This document shows positions 26,482 through 35,819 of a DNA stretch of 64,000 nucleotides, one piece after another. How positions within the stretch are numbered: position 1 is the stretch's first letter; each line of letters begins with the position of its first letter. A program made the translations under genes and the position numbers. Source of the stretch: Pseudomonadota bacterium (GTDB lineage Bacteria > Pseudomonadota > Gammaproteobacteria > Burkholderiales > Rhodocyclaceae); the NCBI GenBank assembly GCA_018241665.1, contig JAFEDK010000007.1, forward strand, positions 1 through 64,000. The letters are read 5' to 3'. The notes under the pieces are model-generated. The model had not been told where the DNA came from. It saw only the letters and a list, made by a program, of their open reading frames with translations, and made no database searches.

Positions 26482-27213
26482 ATGAAAGTGTTCATCGTCC
26501 ACGCCCACCCCGAGCCGAAGTCCTTCTGCACAGCGATGAAGTCGACGGCCGTCGAGGAATTCCAGCGCCAGGGCCACGAGGTACAAGTCTCGGACCTTTA
26601 TTCGATGGGTTTCCAGCCGGTGGCCTCGGCGGCGGACTTCGGCGAACGCGCGAACCCCGACTACTGCGTCTATGCCCTCGAACAACGCCACGGGGCCGGC
26701 AATGGCACGCTCAGCGCGGACATCCAGGCCGAGCTCGACAAGCTGCTGTGGTGCGACCTGCTGGTGCTGGTCTTCCCGGTCTTCTGGTTCTCGACGCCGG
26801 CCATGCTGAAGGGCTGGATCGACCGGGTCTTCGTGTCGGGCCAGGTCTATGGCGGCAAGCGCGTCTACGACCGGGGCGGGCTGGTCGGCCGCCGTGCGCT
26901 GGTTGGCTTCACGCTGGGCGGGCAGGAGCACATGTTCGGGGCGGAAGGCATCCACGGCCCGCTGGACGGCATGCTGCGCCACCTGCTGCAGGGCACGCTG
27001 GGCTACGCGGGGCTGGAGGTGCTGCCGCCCTTCGTCGGCTGGCACATTCCGTATATCAGCGAGGAGGCGCGCAACGGCATCATGGACGACTGGAAGACTC
27101 GCCTCCAGACGATCGAGGGCGACGTGCCGCTGCAGTTTCCGAGCCTCTCCGATTACGACGATCGGCTGCGGCCCCTCGCCACGGCCTCTCAGCGCGCCTC
27201 GGCCGGGTCGTAG
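26482..27213 (+). CDS. NAD(P)H dehydrogenase (quinone), flavodoxin-like fold
   Basis: A 243-residue flavoprotein of the NQO1/MdaB/KefF family. HAHPEPKSFC near residue 7 is the phosphate loop of the flavin site; VFPVFWFSTPAMLKGWIDR near 95 is the typical central motif. It would carry out two-electron reduction of quinones or related electrophiles. It is divergent from a GlxA-type regulator. Its 3' end overlaps the converging cupin gene by 25 bases. Confidence 0.87.
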   Translation: MKVFIVHAHPEPKSFCTAMKSTAVEEFQRQGHEVQVSDLYSMGFQPVASAADFGERANPDYCVYALEQRHGAGNGTLSADIQAELDKLLWCDLLVLVFPVFWFSTPAMLKGWIDRVFVSGQVYGGKRVYDRGGLVGRRALVGFTLGGQEHMFGAEGIHGPLDGMLRHLLQGTLGYAGLEVLPPFVGWHIPYISEEARNGIMDDWKTRLQTIEGDVPLQFPSLSDYDDRLRPLATASQRASAGS

Positions 27214-27599
27214 GGCACGACCTTGTCCTGCTCGGCCGGATCGTTGCGGGCGACGATCGCGCGGGCCGGTTCATCGTTGCTGAGGTTGATGGCCTGATGG
27301 GGCACGTCCGGCGGAATGAACAGGAAGTCGCCGGCGTTGCTGATCACGCTGTCGCGCAGCCCCGGGCCGTAGCGTGTCTCGACGCGCCCGGCGAGGACGT
27401 AGATCGCCGTCTCGTGCCCATGGTGCAGGTGAGGGGCGGACATGCCGCCCGGCGGAATCACCACCAGATGCATGGACAGGCCGCCACTGCCGGCCGTGGC
27501 GCCGGAAATACCGACAAAATAGGGCAGCCGCTGGCTGGTGAGGACTTCACTGTCGGGGCGCACCGCGACGAGGGTCTGGGCTGGACGAAGGGGTGACAT
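27189..27599 (-). CDS. cupin domain protein
   Basis: A 136-residue single cupin. Metal ligands H57, H59 and E63 are in HLHHGHE, and a later His is in PPDVPHQ. AAGGAG precedes the ATG at 27599; an in-frame start 36 bases further up would add residues without any domain. The function (sensor, isomerase or dioxygenase) is not decidable. Confidence 0.82.
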   Translation of the reverse strand: MSPLRPAQTLVAVRPDSEVLTSQRLPYFVGISGATAGSGGLSMHLVVIPPGGMSAPHLHHGHETAIYVLAGRVETRYGPGLRDSVISNAGDFLFIPPDVPHQAINLSNDEPARAIVARNDPAEQDKVVPYDPAEAR

Positions 27600-27753
27600 G
27601 CCGGGCTCCTTGCGGGGGCACCACGGCGGACGCATGGTGCTGCTGTAAAGCTAGCCAAGGGGAGGGGGAATCGCCAGGCGCTGCGGAAGAATCGTTCGTC
27701 GGCCCCGAGTGGGTTATATTGCGACGCGACAAAATCAACCGCCTGGTGCTCCC

Positions 27754-28344
27754 ATGTCTCAAACCCCGCTTTCCTTCCCGCGTCGCATCGCGCTGGCCTG
27801 CGGCAGCTTCCTGTCCATACTGACCGATCCCGGTTTTGCCGCACGGATCGTCGGCTTGCGGGACGGCCATGGTCATGCCCCGCAGCCGGCGCCGGTTGCT
27901 CCGGTAGAGCCGGCTGCGCCCGCCGCGCCGGTGGCCCCTGCAGCCCCCGCCGTGCTGCAACGCGCCCCCCACGAGGCGGCGCAGCAGCTCCTGGGCCTGC
28001 TGCAGCGGGATGCGCGCCTCATCGACTTCGTGCAGGAGGATATCGCCGCGTATTCCGACGCCGACATCGGCGCCGCCGCGCGGGTCGTGCATGAAGGCTG
28101 CCGCAAGGTACTGAACGAACACTTCCGCATCGAGCCGGTGCGCAAGGAGAGCGAGGGCAGCCGCGTGACGCTGGCCGAAGGCTTCGATGCCGCCGCGGTG
28201 CGCCTCACCGGCAATGTCGTCGGCAGCGCTCCCTTTACCGGTAGCCTCAGCCACCGGGGCTGGCGGGTCACCGAGAGCCGCCTCCCCAGCCTGGCCGACG
28301 GCCACGATACGTCCATCATCGCCCAGGCCGAGGTGGAGCTGTGA
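27754..28344 (+). CDS. DUF2760 family protein
   Basis: A 196-residue protein with a short hydrophobic N-terminal stretch, an Ala/Pro-rich linker (about 41-70) and a conserved C-terminal domain matching DUF2760. Families of this kind sit next to Hsp70-like genes, as here. Its stop overlaps the GTG start of the first Hsp70 gene. The ATG at 27754 was chosen over an ATG at 27709 because the family begins near MSQTPLSFPRR. Function unknown. Confidence 0.78.
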   Translation: MSQTPLSFPRRIALACGSFLSILTDPGFAARIVGLRDGHGHAPQPAPVAPVEPAAPAAPVAPAAPAVLQRAPHEAAQQLLGLLQRDARLIDFVQEDIAAYSDADIGAAARVVHEGCRKVLNEHFRIEPVRKESEGSRVTLAEGFDAAAVRLTGNVVGSAPFTGSLSHRGWRVTESRLPSLADGHDTSIIAQAEVEL

Positions 28345-30185
28345 GCGCCCGCTACACGATCGGCATCGATCTCGGCACGACCCACTGCGCCCTGTCCTAC
28401 GTGGACATCGAGGCCAGCGACGGCGAGAAGGCCATCCAGCAGGTGTTGGCGATTCCGCAGCTCAGCGGTCCGGGCACGGTGGATGAACGCCCGCTGCTGC
28501 CGTCCTTCCTGTATTTGCCCCACGCCGACGAGCTCGCCGAGGGCGATCTCCATCTGCCGTGGTCGCGCAGCCAGGATTTCGCGGTTGGTGAGTTCGCGCG
28601 CAGCCGCGGCGCCGCCACTCCGATCCGTCTGGTGTCGAGCGCGAAGAGCTGGCTGTGCCACGCGGGCGTGGACCGCCGGGCGGCGATCCTGCCGGCCGAA
28701 GCCTCGGCCGACGTGCCGCGCATCTCGCCGCTCACCGCGTCGATCCGCTACCTGTCCCATCTGCGTGACGCCTGGAACCTGGCCCACCCGGAAGCGCCCT
28801 TCGCCGAGCAGGACGTGACCGTCACGATCCCGGCGTCCTTCGATCCGGCGGCCCGCGAGCTCACCGCCGAGGCGGCCCAGGCCGCCGGCTACGGTCCGAT
28901 GACGCTCCTCGAGGAACCGCAGGCCGCGCTCTACAGCTGGATTCAGAAGAGCGGCGGGCAATGGCGCAAGGACGTGCGCAAGGGCGATCTGATCCTGGTG
29001 GTGGACGTCGGCGGTGGCACCACCGACCTGTCGCTGATCGCGGTGCTGGAGCAGGAAGGCAACCTGGAACTGCATCGGGTGGCGGTGGGCGAACACATCC
29101 TGCTCGGCGGCGACAACATGGACCTGGCGCTGGCCTACGGCGTCGCACGCAAGCTTGCAGCCCAGGGCTCCCAGCTCGACCCGTGGCAGACGCGGGCGCT
29201 GGCCCACGCCTGTCGCGGGGCGAAGGAGACGCTGCTGTCCGACTCTACGGTGGGGGGCGTGCCCATCGTCGTGCCGAGCCGTGGTTCGAAACTGATCGGC
29301 GGCTCGATCCGCACCGAGCTCACCCGCGACGAACTGACAGCCAGCCTGGTCAACGGCTTCTTCCCGCAGGTCGCCGCCACCGACCGGCCGCAGACGCGGG
29401 CGCGCGGCGCCTTGACCCAGTTGGGCCTGCCCTATGCGCAGGACGCGGCGATCACGCGCCATCTGGCCGCCTTCCTGGGCCGCCAGCTCGACGCGACGGC
29501 AGAACTGGAAGGTTTTGCGGGTGCGCAGGCAGCCAACGCGAGCTTCCTGCACCCGACCGCGGTGCTCTTCAACGGCGGCGTGCTCAAGTCCGAGCTCATC
29601 GCCGGCCGCGTGCTGGACATCCTCAACGGCTGGCTGGCGTCTGAAGGCGCAGCGCCGGCCCGGCTGCTCGGCGGTGCCGACCTGGATCTGGCCGTCGCGC
29701 GCGGGGCCGCCTATTACGGCTATGTCCGGCGCGGGCGCGGCGTGCGTATCCGCGGCGGCACGGCGCGGGCCTACTACGTGGCGGTGGAGTCGGCGATGCC
29801 GGCGATCCCCGGCATGGAGCCGCCGGTGCAGGCCCTGTGCCTGGCCCCTTTCGGCATGGAGGAGGGCACCGACGCGGCGCTGCCCGAGCAGGAGTTCGGC
29901 CTGGTCGTCGGCGAGCCGGTGCGCTTCCGCTTCTTCGGCTCGTCCGTGCGTCGTCAGGACCAGGTCGGCAGCACGCTGGATTTCTGGGCGCCGGATGAAT
30001 TGCAGGAGCTGGAGGAGATCGAGGCCACGCTGCCCGCCGAAGGCCGCGTGCCCGGCGAGGTCGTGCGGGTGAAGCTGCACGCCCGCATCACCGAAACCGG
30101 CACGCTGGAGCTCGAGGCACTGCCGGTCGGCGGCCATGAGCGCTGGAAGGTGCAGTTCGACGTGCGCGGTGAAGGTGGCGTCTGA
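28341..30185 (+). CDS. Hsp70/DnaK-like chaperone
   Basis: A 614-residue Hsp70-family protein. The nucleotide-binding domain has GIDLGTTHCAL at about 7-17, VVDVGGGTTDLSL near 218 and the usual insert LLGGDNMDL. The C-terminal part is shorter and unlike DnaK's substrate domain. It starts with GTG overlapping the DUF2760 stop and is followed at once by a second Hsp70-like gene. No DnaJ or GrpE is nearby. This is a specialised, non-housekeeping Hsp70; the client is unknown. Confidence 0.87.
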   Translation: MSARYTIGIDLGTTHCALSYVDIEASDGEKAIQQVLAIPQLSGPGTVDERPLLPSFLYLPHADELAEGDLHLPWSRSQDFAVGEFARSRGAATPIRLVSSAKSWLCHAGVDRRAAILPAEASADVPRISPLTASIRYLSHLRDAWNLAHPEAPFAEQDVTVTIPASFDPAARELTAEAAQAAGYGPMTLLEEPQAALYSWIQKSGGQWRKDVRKGDLILVVDVGGGTTDLSLIAVLEQEGNLELHRVAVGEHILLGGDNMDLALAYGVARKLAAQGSQLDPWQTRALAHACRGAKETLLSDSTVGGVPIVVPSRGSKLIGGSIRTELTRDELTASLVNGFFPQVAATDRPQTRARGALTQLGLPYAQDAAITRHLAAFLGRQLDATAELEGFAGAQAANASFLHPTAVLFNGGVLKSELIAGRVLDILNGWLASEGAAPARLLGGADLDLAVARGAAYYGYVRRGRGVRIRGGTARAYYVAVESAMPAIPGMEPPVQALCLAPFGMEEGTDAALPEQEFGLVVGEPVRFRFFGSSVRRQDQVGSTLDFWAPDELQELEEIEATLPAEGRVPGEVVRVKLHARITETGTLELEALPVGGHERWKVQFDVRGEGGV

Positions 30186-30195
30186 GCGGGAGGCC

Positions 30196-32949
30196 GTGGG
30201 CCGCTACACCGTAGGCATCGACCTCGGCACCAGCAACACGGTCGTCGCCTATGCGGCGCCGGGCGACGCACGCATCGAGTTGCTGGCCATCGAGCAGTTC
30301 GTCGGCCGCGGCGAGGTCGCGGCCCGGCCGCTGCTGCCCTCGCTGCGCTACCACCCGGCGCCCGGCGAGCTGGATACGGCCTCGTTGAGCCTGCCATGGC
30401 AGGCGGCCTCGGACGGGGATGAGGGCCCGCCGGCGATCATCGGCAGTTACGCCCGCGATCTGGGCGCCCAGGTGCCGGGGCGCCTGGTGGCCAGTGCCAA
30501 AAGCTGGCTGTCCCACGCGGGCGTCGACCGCAGCGCGCCCATCCTGCCGTGGGGGGCCGGCGATGATGTGCCTCGTGTGTCCCCGGTGGCGGCCAGCGCC
30601 AGCTATCTTGCCCATGTGCGTGCCGCGTGGGATGCGCGCTTTCCGGATGCTCCGCTGGCGGCCCAGGACATCGTCCTCACGGTGCCGGCATCCTTCGACG
30701 AAGGCGCCCGTGCCTTTACCGTTGAGGCTGCGCGGTTGGCCGGGCTGCCACAGCTACGCCTCGTCGAAGAGCCCCAGGCGGCCTTTCACGACTGGCTGTT
30801 CCGCCACCGCGAACAGCTCGCCAGCGAACTCGACGGGTCGCGTCTGGTGCTGGTCTGCGACGTGGGCGGCGGTACCACCGACCTCACCCTGGTCCAGGTG
30901 GAGGCGGGTGAGGGCGGCGTACCGCGTCTGACCCGCATCGGTGTCGGCGACCATCTGATGCTCGGCGGCGACAACATGGACATGGCGCTCGCCCATCTTG
31001 CCGAGCGCCGCCTGGGGAGCACCGAGCGCCTGTCTGCGGCGCGCTTTGCGCAGCTGGTGCAGCGCTGCCGGATGGCCAAGGAACAGCTGCTGGCGGCCGA
31101 CGGGCCGGAGCAGCTCAGCGTGACCTTGCTCGGCGAGGGCTCCCGGCTGATCGGCGCGGCGCGCTCCGTCGTGCTGACCCGCGCCGAGGTCGAGGCGCTG
31201 GTCGTCGATGGCTTTCTGCCCGTCGGTGGCGCCGACGACAAGCCGCAGCGGCGCCGGGCGGCGATCGTCGAGTTCGGCCTGCCTTATCCGGCCGACCCGG
31301 CGATCACCCGCCATCTGGCGGCCTTCCTGCAGCGCCATGCGAGTGCGGCAAGAGCGGCCCTGGGGCCCGACGCGCCGCCTGGCGGCGGGCTCCCGGTGCC
31401 GGATACCGTATTGCTCAATGGCGGCGTGTTCCGCGCTGATGCGCTGAGCCGGCGGCTGGTGGACGTGCTCACCGCCTGGCGTGGCCGCGCACCGCGCGTG
31501 CTGCACAACGACGCCCCCGATGTGGCCGTCGCCCGGGGGGCTGTCGCCTTCGCCCTGGTGCGAGAGGCCCGCACTGGCCTGGGCCCGGCGATCGGTGGCG
31601 GTTCGGCACGCAGCTATTTCCTGGTGCTGGAGGAGGACGGGCGGCGGAGCGCGATCTGCGTGCTGCCGCGGGGCACGGAATCCGGCCGCGAAGTGGTATT
31701 GCCGGAGCGCCGCTTTGCGCTGCAACTGGGCCGGCCGGTGCGTTTCCACCTGGTCTCGACCAGTGGTGACAGTCCCTGGCAGGCCGGTGATCTGGTCGAT
31801 CCGGACCAGGCGGATTTCATTCACCTGCCCCCCGTCGCCGCGCTGCTGCCTGCCTCACATGGCGGCCGCAGCAGCGTGGTCGTGAGCCTGAGTGCCACGA
31901 TGACTGAAGTCGGCACCCTGGAGATGAACTGCGTCGGCACCGGCGAGAACCCTCCACGCTGGAAGCTGGACTTTGCGTTGCGCGGCGAGGCCGCCGAAGT
32001 CCCGCTGCCGGCCGCTCCCGGTCTCGCCGAGGCCATCGCGCTTATCGATACGGTCTTCGGCAGCCAGGGCAAGGACGCAGACCCAAGAGGGGGGCGCCAG
32101 CTGCGGACCCGCCTTGAGCGGCTTCTCGGCCCCCGGGATGAGTGGGACACGGCGCTGCTGCGCCCCCTCTTCGACGCTCTCCTCGAGCGGGCCCGGCGTC
32201 GGCGCCGTTCTGCGGAGCACGAGCGAGTGTGGCTGAATCTGGCGGGCTACTGCCTGCGCCCGGGGCTCGGCGCGGCCCTCGACGAGTGGCGTATCGAGCG
32301 GTTGTGGGCGCTGTTTGGTGAAGGCATCCAATACGCCAACGAGGGCCGCAACTGGAGCGCCTGGTGGACCTTGTGGCGCCGTGTGGCGGGAGGCCTGCCT
32401 GAAGCCGCGCAATTGCAGGTGCTGGAGGTGCTGGCCGGCCATCTGGAGCCCGCCGCGGAGGGGCGGGCCCGTGCGCCGCTGCAGGCCAGCTATGAGGATA
32501 TGGTGCGTCTGGCCGCGGTGCTGGAGGACGTGCCGGCGATGCACCGTATCGAGGTTGGCAAGTGGCTGGTGGGGCGCCTGCAGCGCCCGGCCGAAAGGGC
32601 GCAGGCGTGCTGGGCGCTTGGCCGCGTCGGCGCGCGCGCGTCGCTGTACGGCAGCGCACACCAGGTGGTGCCCCCCGATATCGGCGCCGAGTGGCTGGCG
32701 GCCGTGCTGGCCCTCGACTGGAAGGCCGTGCCGCAGGCCGGTTTTGCGGCCGCGCAGATCGCCCGCCTGACCGGCGACCGCAGCCTCGATCTGCCCGATG
32801 CGCTGCGCGAGGATGTGGTTCGGCGTCTCACCGCGATCCGCGCGCCCCAGGGCTGGATCACGATGCTGCGGGAAGTTGTCCGGCTGGATGAAGCTGAAAG
32901 CCGCCTCAGCTTCGGTGAGGCCTTGCCGGCGGGGCTGCGCCTGATCTAG
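30196..32949 (+). CDS. Hsp70-like protein with DUF3731-type C-terminal extension
   Basis: About 917 residues. The N-terminal ATPase domain has GIDLGTSNTVV, VCDVGGGTTDLTL and LGGDNMDMA. About 350-400 extra residues follow, matching the DnaK-related DUF3731 family in outline (helical, WSAWWTLWRRVAGG and AQACWALGRVGAR). The start is uncertain. GTG 30196 aligns with the first Hsp70 and avoids overlap, but its ribosome site is very close. GTG 30169 or 30175 and ATG 30136 are alternatives. Together with DUF2760 and the first Hsp70 it forms a three-gene unit. Confidence 0.83.
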   Translation: MGRYTVGIDLGTSNTVVAYAAPGDARIELLAIEQFVGRGEVAARPLLPSLRYHPAPGELDTASLSLPWQAASDGDEGPPAIIGSYARDLGAQVPGRLVASAKSWLSHAGVDRSAPILPWGAGDDVPRVSPVAASASYLAHVRAAWDARFPDAPLAAQDIVLTVPASFDEGARAFTVEAARLAGLPQLRLVEEPQAAFHDWLFRHREQLASELDGSRLVLVCDVGGGTTDLTLVQVEAGEGGVPRLTRIGVGDHLMLGGDNMDMALAHLAERRLGSTERLSAARFAQLVQRCRMAKEQLLAADGPEQLSVTLLGEGSRLIGAARSVVLTRAEVEALVVDGFLPVGGADDKPQRRRAAIVEFGLPYPADPAITRHLAAFLQRHASAARAALGPDAPPGGGLPVPDTVLLNGGVFRADALSRRLVDVLTAWRGRAPRVLHNDAPDVAVARGAVAFALVREARTGLGPAIGGGSARSYFLVLEEDGRRSAICVLPRGTESGREVVLPERRFALQLGRPVRFHLVSTSGDSPWQAGDLVDPDQADFIHLPPVAALLPASHGGRSSVVVSLSATMTEVGTLEMNCVGTGENPPRWKLDFALRGEAAEVPLPAAPGLAEAIALIDTVFGSQGKDADPRGGRQLRTRLERLLGPRDEWDTALLRPLFDALLERARRRRRSAEHERVWLNLAGYCLRPGLGAALDEWRIERLWALFGEGIQYANEGRNWSAWWTLWRRVAGGLPEAAQLQVLEVLAGHLEPAAEGRARAPLQASYEDMVRLAAVLEDVPAMHRIEVGKWLVGRLQRPAERAQACWALGRVGARASLYGSAHQVVPPDIGAEWLAAVLALDWKAVPQAGFAAAQIARLTGDRSLDLPDALREDVVRRLTAIRAPQGWITMLREVVRLDEAESRLSFGEALPAGLRLI

Positions 32950-32982
32950 CGCCATCGCCGCGCTTCCCACGCCCGGCCGGCC

Positions 32983-33026
32983 TAGTCGATTTGAACGATT
33001 GCCGCGCCGGGCCCGTGTGGCATCTT
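32983..33026 (+). promoter_or_regulatory. operator 6 and promoter of thiolase/DUF35-MaoC operon
   Basis: TAGTCGATTTGAACGATT (32983-33000) is the most degenerate plus-strand copy of the shared operator. A -10-like CATCTT follows after exactly 20 bases (33021-33026). The start codon is at 33078. Confidence 0.55.
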
Positions 33027-33077
33027 GCGTCCATGGCCGCCGCGTGGCGCGCCCAATCATCGGAGCCGAGAGAACAC

Positions 33078-34289
33078 ATGGGACTGAAAGGAAACGCTGC
33101 AATCGTGGGCGCGGCCCAGTACAGGCCGGAGAAGTACACGACGGCCCCGCGCATGTTTCACCTGGAGCAGGTGGCCGATCTGGCGGCGCAGGCGCTGGCG
33201 GATGCCGGCCTCAAGGCCACGGACATCGACGGGCTGGTGATCAACGGCCCGCAGTTTCACGAGGCGTCGGTGTTCGTGCCGGCGATGGCCGCCGAATACC
33301 TGGGGCTGAGCGTCAATTTCGCCGAGGTCGTGGACCTGGGCGGCTGTACCTCGGTGGGCATGGTGTGGCGGGCCGCCGCAGCCATCGAGCTGGGCCTGTG
33401 CCAGGCGGTGCTGTGTGTGCTGCCGGCGCGCATGGCGCCCTTTGGCCCTGACGAAGATCCGTCCTGGATGGCCCGCGCGATGCGCTTCGGCGGCCACAGC
33501 ACGGCCTTCGGCGCGCCGGAGGCGGAGTTCGACCTGCCTTACGGGCACATGGGCCAGAATACCGGCTACGCGATGATCGCCCAGCGCTACGCGGCCCAGT
33601 ACGGCTACGACCCGCTGGCGATGGCCAAGATCGCGGTGGACCAGCGTACCAACGCGCTGGCCAATCCGGATGCGATGTTCTTCGGCAAGCCGCTGACCGC
33701 CGACGAAGTGCTGGCGAGCAAGATGGTCGCCGATCCGCTGCACGTGCTGGAGATCGTCATGCCGGTGGCCGGCGGTGCCGCGGTGATCGTCGCCTCGCCG
33801 GAAGTGGCGGCCAAGGCGCGCAACCGCGGCGCCCGCATCACCGGCTTCGGCGAGCATCTGGCCTTCAAGTCGCCGACCTACGCGGCGGACATGACCCGCA
33901 CGCCCATCGGGCCGGCAGCGGCGCGCGCCTTCGCGATGGCCGGTCTGAAGCCGGCCGACATGGACGCGGCGCAGATCTACGACTGCTACACCATCACGGT
34001 GCTGCTGACCCTCGAAGACGCGGGCTTCGCACCGAAGGGCGAGGGCATGCGCTGGGTGCGCGAGCACGACCTGACCTGGCGTGGCGACTTCCCGATGAAC
34101 ACCCACGGCGGCCAGCTCAGCTTCGGCCAGTCCGGCTCGGCGGGCGGCATGTCGCAGGTCATCGAGGCCTTCACGCAGATTGCCGGCAAGGCCGGCGACC
34201 GCCAGCTGAAGCGCTGCGACACGGTCTTCGTGTCCGGCACCGGCGGCGTGATGAGCGAGCAGGGCGCACTGATTCTCCAGGGAGCATGA
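33078..34289 (+). CDS. Ltp-type thiolase-fold protein (second aldolase/thiolase)
   Basis: A 403-residue thiolase-superfamily protein of the lipid-transfer branch. It has NTHGGQLSFGQSGSAGG near 350, and YDCYT where the 8232 protein has YDHF. It is followed, with an ATGA overlap, by a DUF35-MaoC fusion, the kind of partner that Ltp-type aldolases need. A second side-chain cleaving step is likely, on a different chain length or stereoisomer. The start 33078 gives the normal N-terminus (GLKGNAAIVG) after a GAGAGAA site. Confidence 0.85.
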   Translation: MGLKGNAAIVGAAQYRPEKYTTAPRMFHLEQVADLAAQALADAGLKATDIDGLVINGPQFHEASVFVPAMAAEYLGLSVNFAEVVDLGGCTSVGMVWRAAAAIELGLCQAVLCVLPARMAPFGPDEDPSWMARAMRFGGHSTAFGAPEAEFDLPYGHMGQNTGYAMIAQRYAAQYGYDPLAMAKIAVDQRTNALANPDAMFFGKPLTADEVLASKMVADPLHVLEIVMPVAGGAAVIVASPEVAAKARNRGARITGFGEHLAFKSPTYAADMTRTPIGPAAARAFAMAGLKPADMDAAQIYDCYTITVLLTLEDAGFAPKGEGMRWVREHDLTWRGDFPMNTHGGQLSFGQSGSAGGMSQVIEAFTQIAGKAGDRQLKRCDTVFVSGTGGVMSEQGALILQGA

Positions 34290-35236
34290 CGAGCATGTCC
34301 ACCAACAAACCGATGCCCGTGCCGACCGAGATCTCGGCACCTTTCTGGGACGGCCTGAAAGCCGGCCGGCTCAACCTGCAGCGCTGCAACAGCTGTGGCC
34401 ACTGGATCTTTTTTCCGCGCCGGCACTGCGACAAGTGCTGGTCCCACGACGTGGAGTGGCGCGAGGTGGCCGGCACCGGCACGCTGTACACCTACACGCT
34501 GACACGCATCCCGACGCTGCCGGATTTCGCCGACGAGATGCCGCAGAAGATGGCGGTGGTCGAACTGGACGAAGGCGTGCGCATCAACACCACGCTGGTC
34601 GGCCTGGACGAAGACGAGATCCGCGTCGGCATGCGCGTGAAGCCGGTGTTCGACAAGGTGAAGCCCGACGGCACGACGCTGCTGCGTTTCACCGGCCTCG
34701 ACAAGACCGTGGCGCCGCGCCGCTTCGACGACCCGGAAGCCGCCGCCGCTCCGGAAGAAGCGGCCGTGCCGCTGCGCCAGATTCCCGTCGGCGACGAAGC
34801 TGCGCTGCAGGCCCTGGTCAGCGATGAATTCACGTCATGGAGCAACCAGATCGTCGTGGATCAGGCGCTGATCGACGAATTCGCCCGCCTGTCCGGCGAC
34901 GACTACTGGATCCACACCGACCCGGAGAAGGCCCGCAAGCAGGGGCCCTTTGGCGGCACCATCGCCCACGGGGCGCTGGTCCAGGTGCTGCAGTCGCGGC
35001 TGAAGATCCCCCTCGGCTTCGAGGTCATCGGCTTCAGCAACATGGTGAACTACGGCTCTGACCGCCTGCGCTTCCCGTCACCTGTTCCGGCCGGCGCGCG
35101 CATCCATGCGCGGGCGCGGGTCAAGCGGGTCGAAAAGGTACGCAGCGGCACCCAGCTGACGCTGGAGGTGAACATCCACGTGGTCGGTGCCGAGCGTCCG
35201 TCGGTGATCAACGACCTGGTGATCCTCTACATGTGA
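34286..35236 (+). CDS. DUF35-MaoC fusion (domain order reversed)
   Basis: A 316-residue fusion. Residues 15-140 are a DUF35 module with zinc ligands C34, C37, C48 and C51. Residues 183-316 are a MaoC hydratase with an intact catalytic pair, D205 and H210 in SGDDYWIHTDP, and GPFGGTIAHG. This is the opposite order to the 5696 fusion, and here the hydratase motif looks active. One protein may therefore hydrate the enoyl-CoA and help the 33078 aldolase cleave it. A strong terminator follows. Confidence 0.87.
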   Translation: MTSMSTNKPMPVPTEISAPFWDGLKAGRLNLQRCNSCGHWIFFPRRHCDKCWSHDVEWREVAGTGTLYTYTLTRIPTLPDFADEMPQKMAVVELDEGVRINTTLVGLDEDEIRVGMRVKPVFDKVKPDGTTLLRFTGLDKTVAPRRFDDPEAAAAPEEAAVPLRQIPVGDEAALQALVSDEFTSWSNQIVVDQALIDEFARLSGDDYWIHTDPEKARKQGPFGGTIAHGALVQVLQSRLKIPLGFEVIGFSNMVNYGSDRLRFPSPVPAGARIHARARVKRVEKVRSGTQLTLEVNIHVVGAERPSVINDLVILYM

Positions 35237-35295
35237 TCGTCCCGCCGGGGCGCGTTGCCCCGGTCAGCTTTACCCCTCCTTGTCTCCACTTGGTT

Positions 35296-35326
35296 AGCCA
35301 ACCCTCGCGGGTTGGCTCTTTTTTTG
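35296..35326 (+). terminator. intrinsic terminator after DUF35-MaoC gene
   Basis: AGCCAACCC (35296-35304) pairs with GGGTTGGCT (35309-35317) around the loop TCGC, followed by CTTTTTTTT. It is a classical rho-independent terminator. Confidence 0.92.
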
Positions 35327-35339
35327 GGGCGAGGGAGGC

Positions 35340-35819
35340 TCACGCCTGCCGGCCAAGATTGCGCAGCAGGCGGGTATCGGTCTGCAGTGACTGGGGCTCG
35401 CCCACCGTGATAAGGCCGAAATCCCGATGGCGGGGGTTAAGCAGGTAGTTCCGCTCGGCCGGAAGCACCGCGCTGGGAACGCTCAGAACCGCGGTTTGCA
35501 TGTTCTGCAGCCACGCCTGCCCCAGGGCTTGCAGGACGTCGCGGGCGTCGATGGTGCGCCAGTCGTCCGGCAACTGCGCAACGTCGATGCGGGTTTCGGG
35601 CAGGTCCGCAGGCAGGTGGGCGGGGATCAGCACGTAATGGGCGCGCAGCGGGCCGTCCTGCACCATCAGCTCGAGCAAGGCCAGGGATTGGGATTCGGCG
35701 GTGTAGACCACCTCCCAGCCTTTCGGATTCCAGCGCCCGCCGTAGAGCCGGGCGCCTTCACCGCTGAATGCCGTCTGCGCAAACCGGGCGGTGGTGATGC
35801 GCCAGACGGTGCGGGTCAA
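35340..35819 (-). CDS. RES domain toxin
   Basis: A 159-residue RES-domain protein: GARLYGGRWNPKG near 22, VVYTAESQSLALLEL near 37 and RNYLLNPRH near 123. RES toxins degrade NAD or ADP-ribosylate targets. Its start overlaps the stop of the antitoxin gene by ATGA, the usual order of antitoxin first. The unit lies between two steroid operons and has no operator of the shared type. Confidence 0.85.
   Translation of the reverse strand: MTRTVWRITTARFAQTAFSGEGARLYGGRWNPKGWEVVYTAESQSLALLELMVQDGPLRAHYVLIPAHLPADLPETRIDVAQLPDDWRTIDARDVLQALGQAWLQNMQTAVLSVPSAVLPAERNYLLNPRHRDFGLITVGEPQSLQTDTRLLRNLGRQA

Noticed and set aside
26184-27596. Long plus-strand frame across the AraC promoter and quinone reductase gene
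   Set aside because: It is out of frame with the flavodoxin-like gene, which has clear family motifs and a ribosome binding site.
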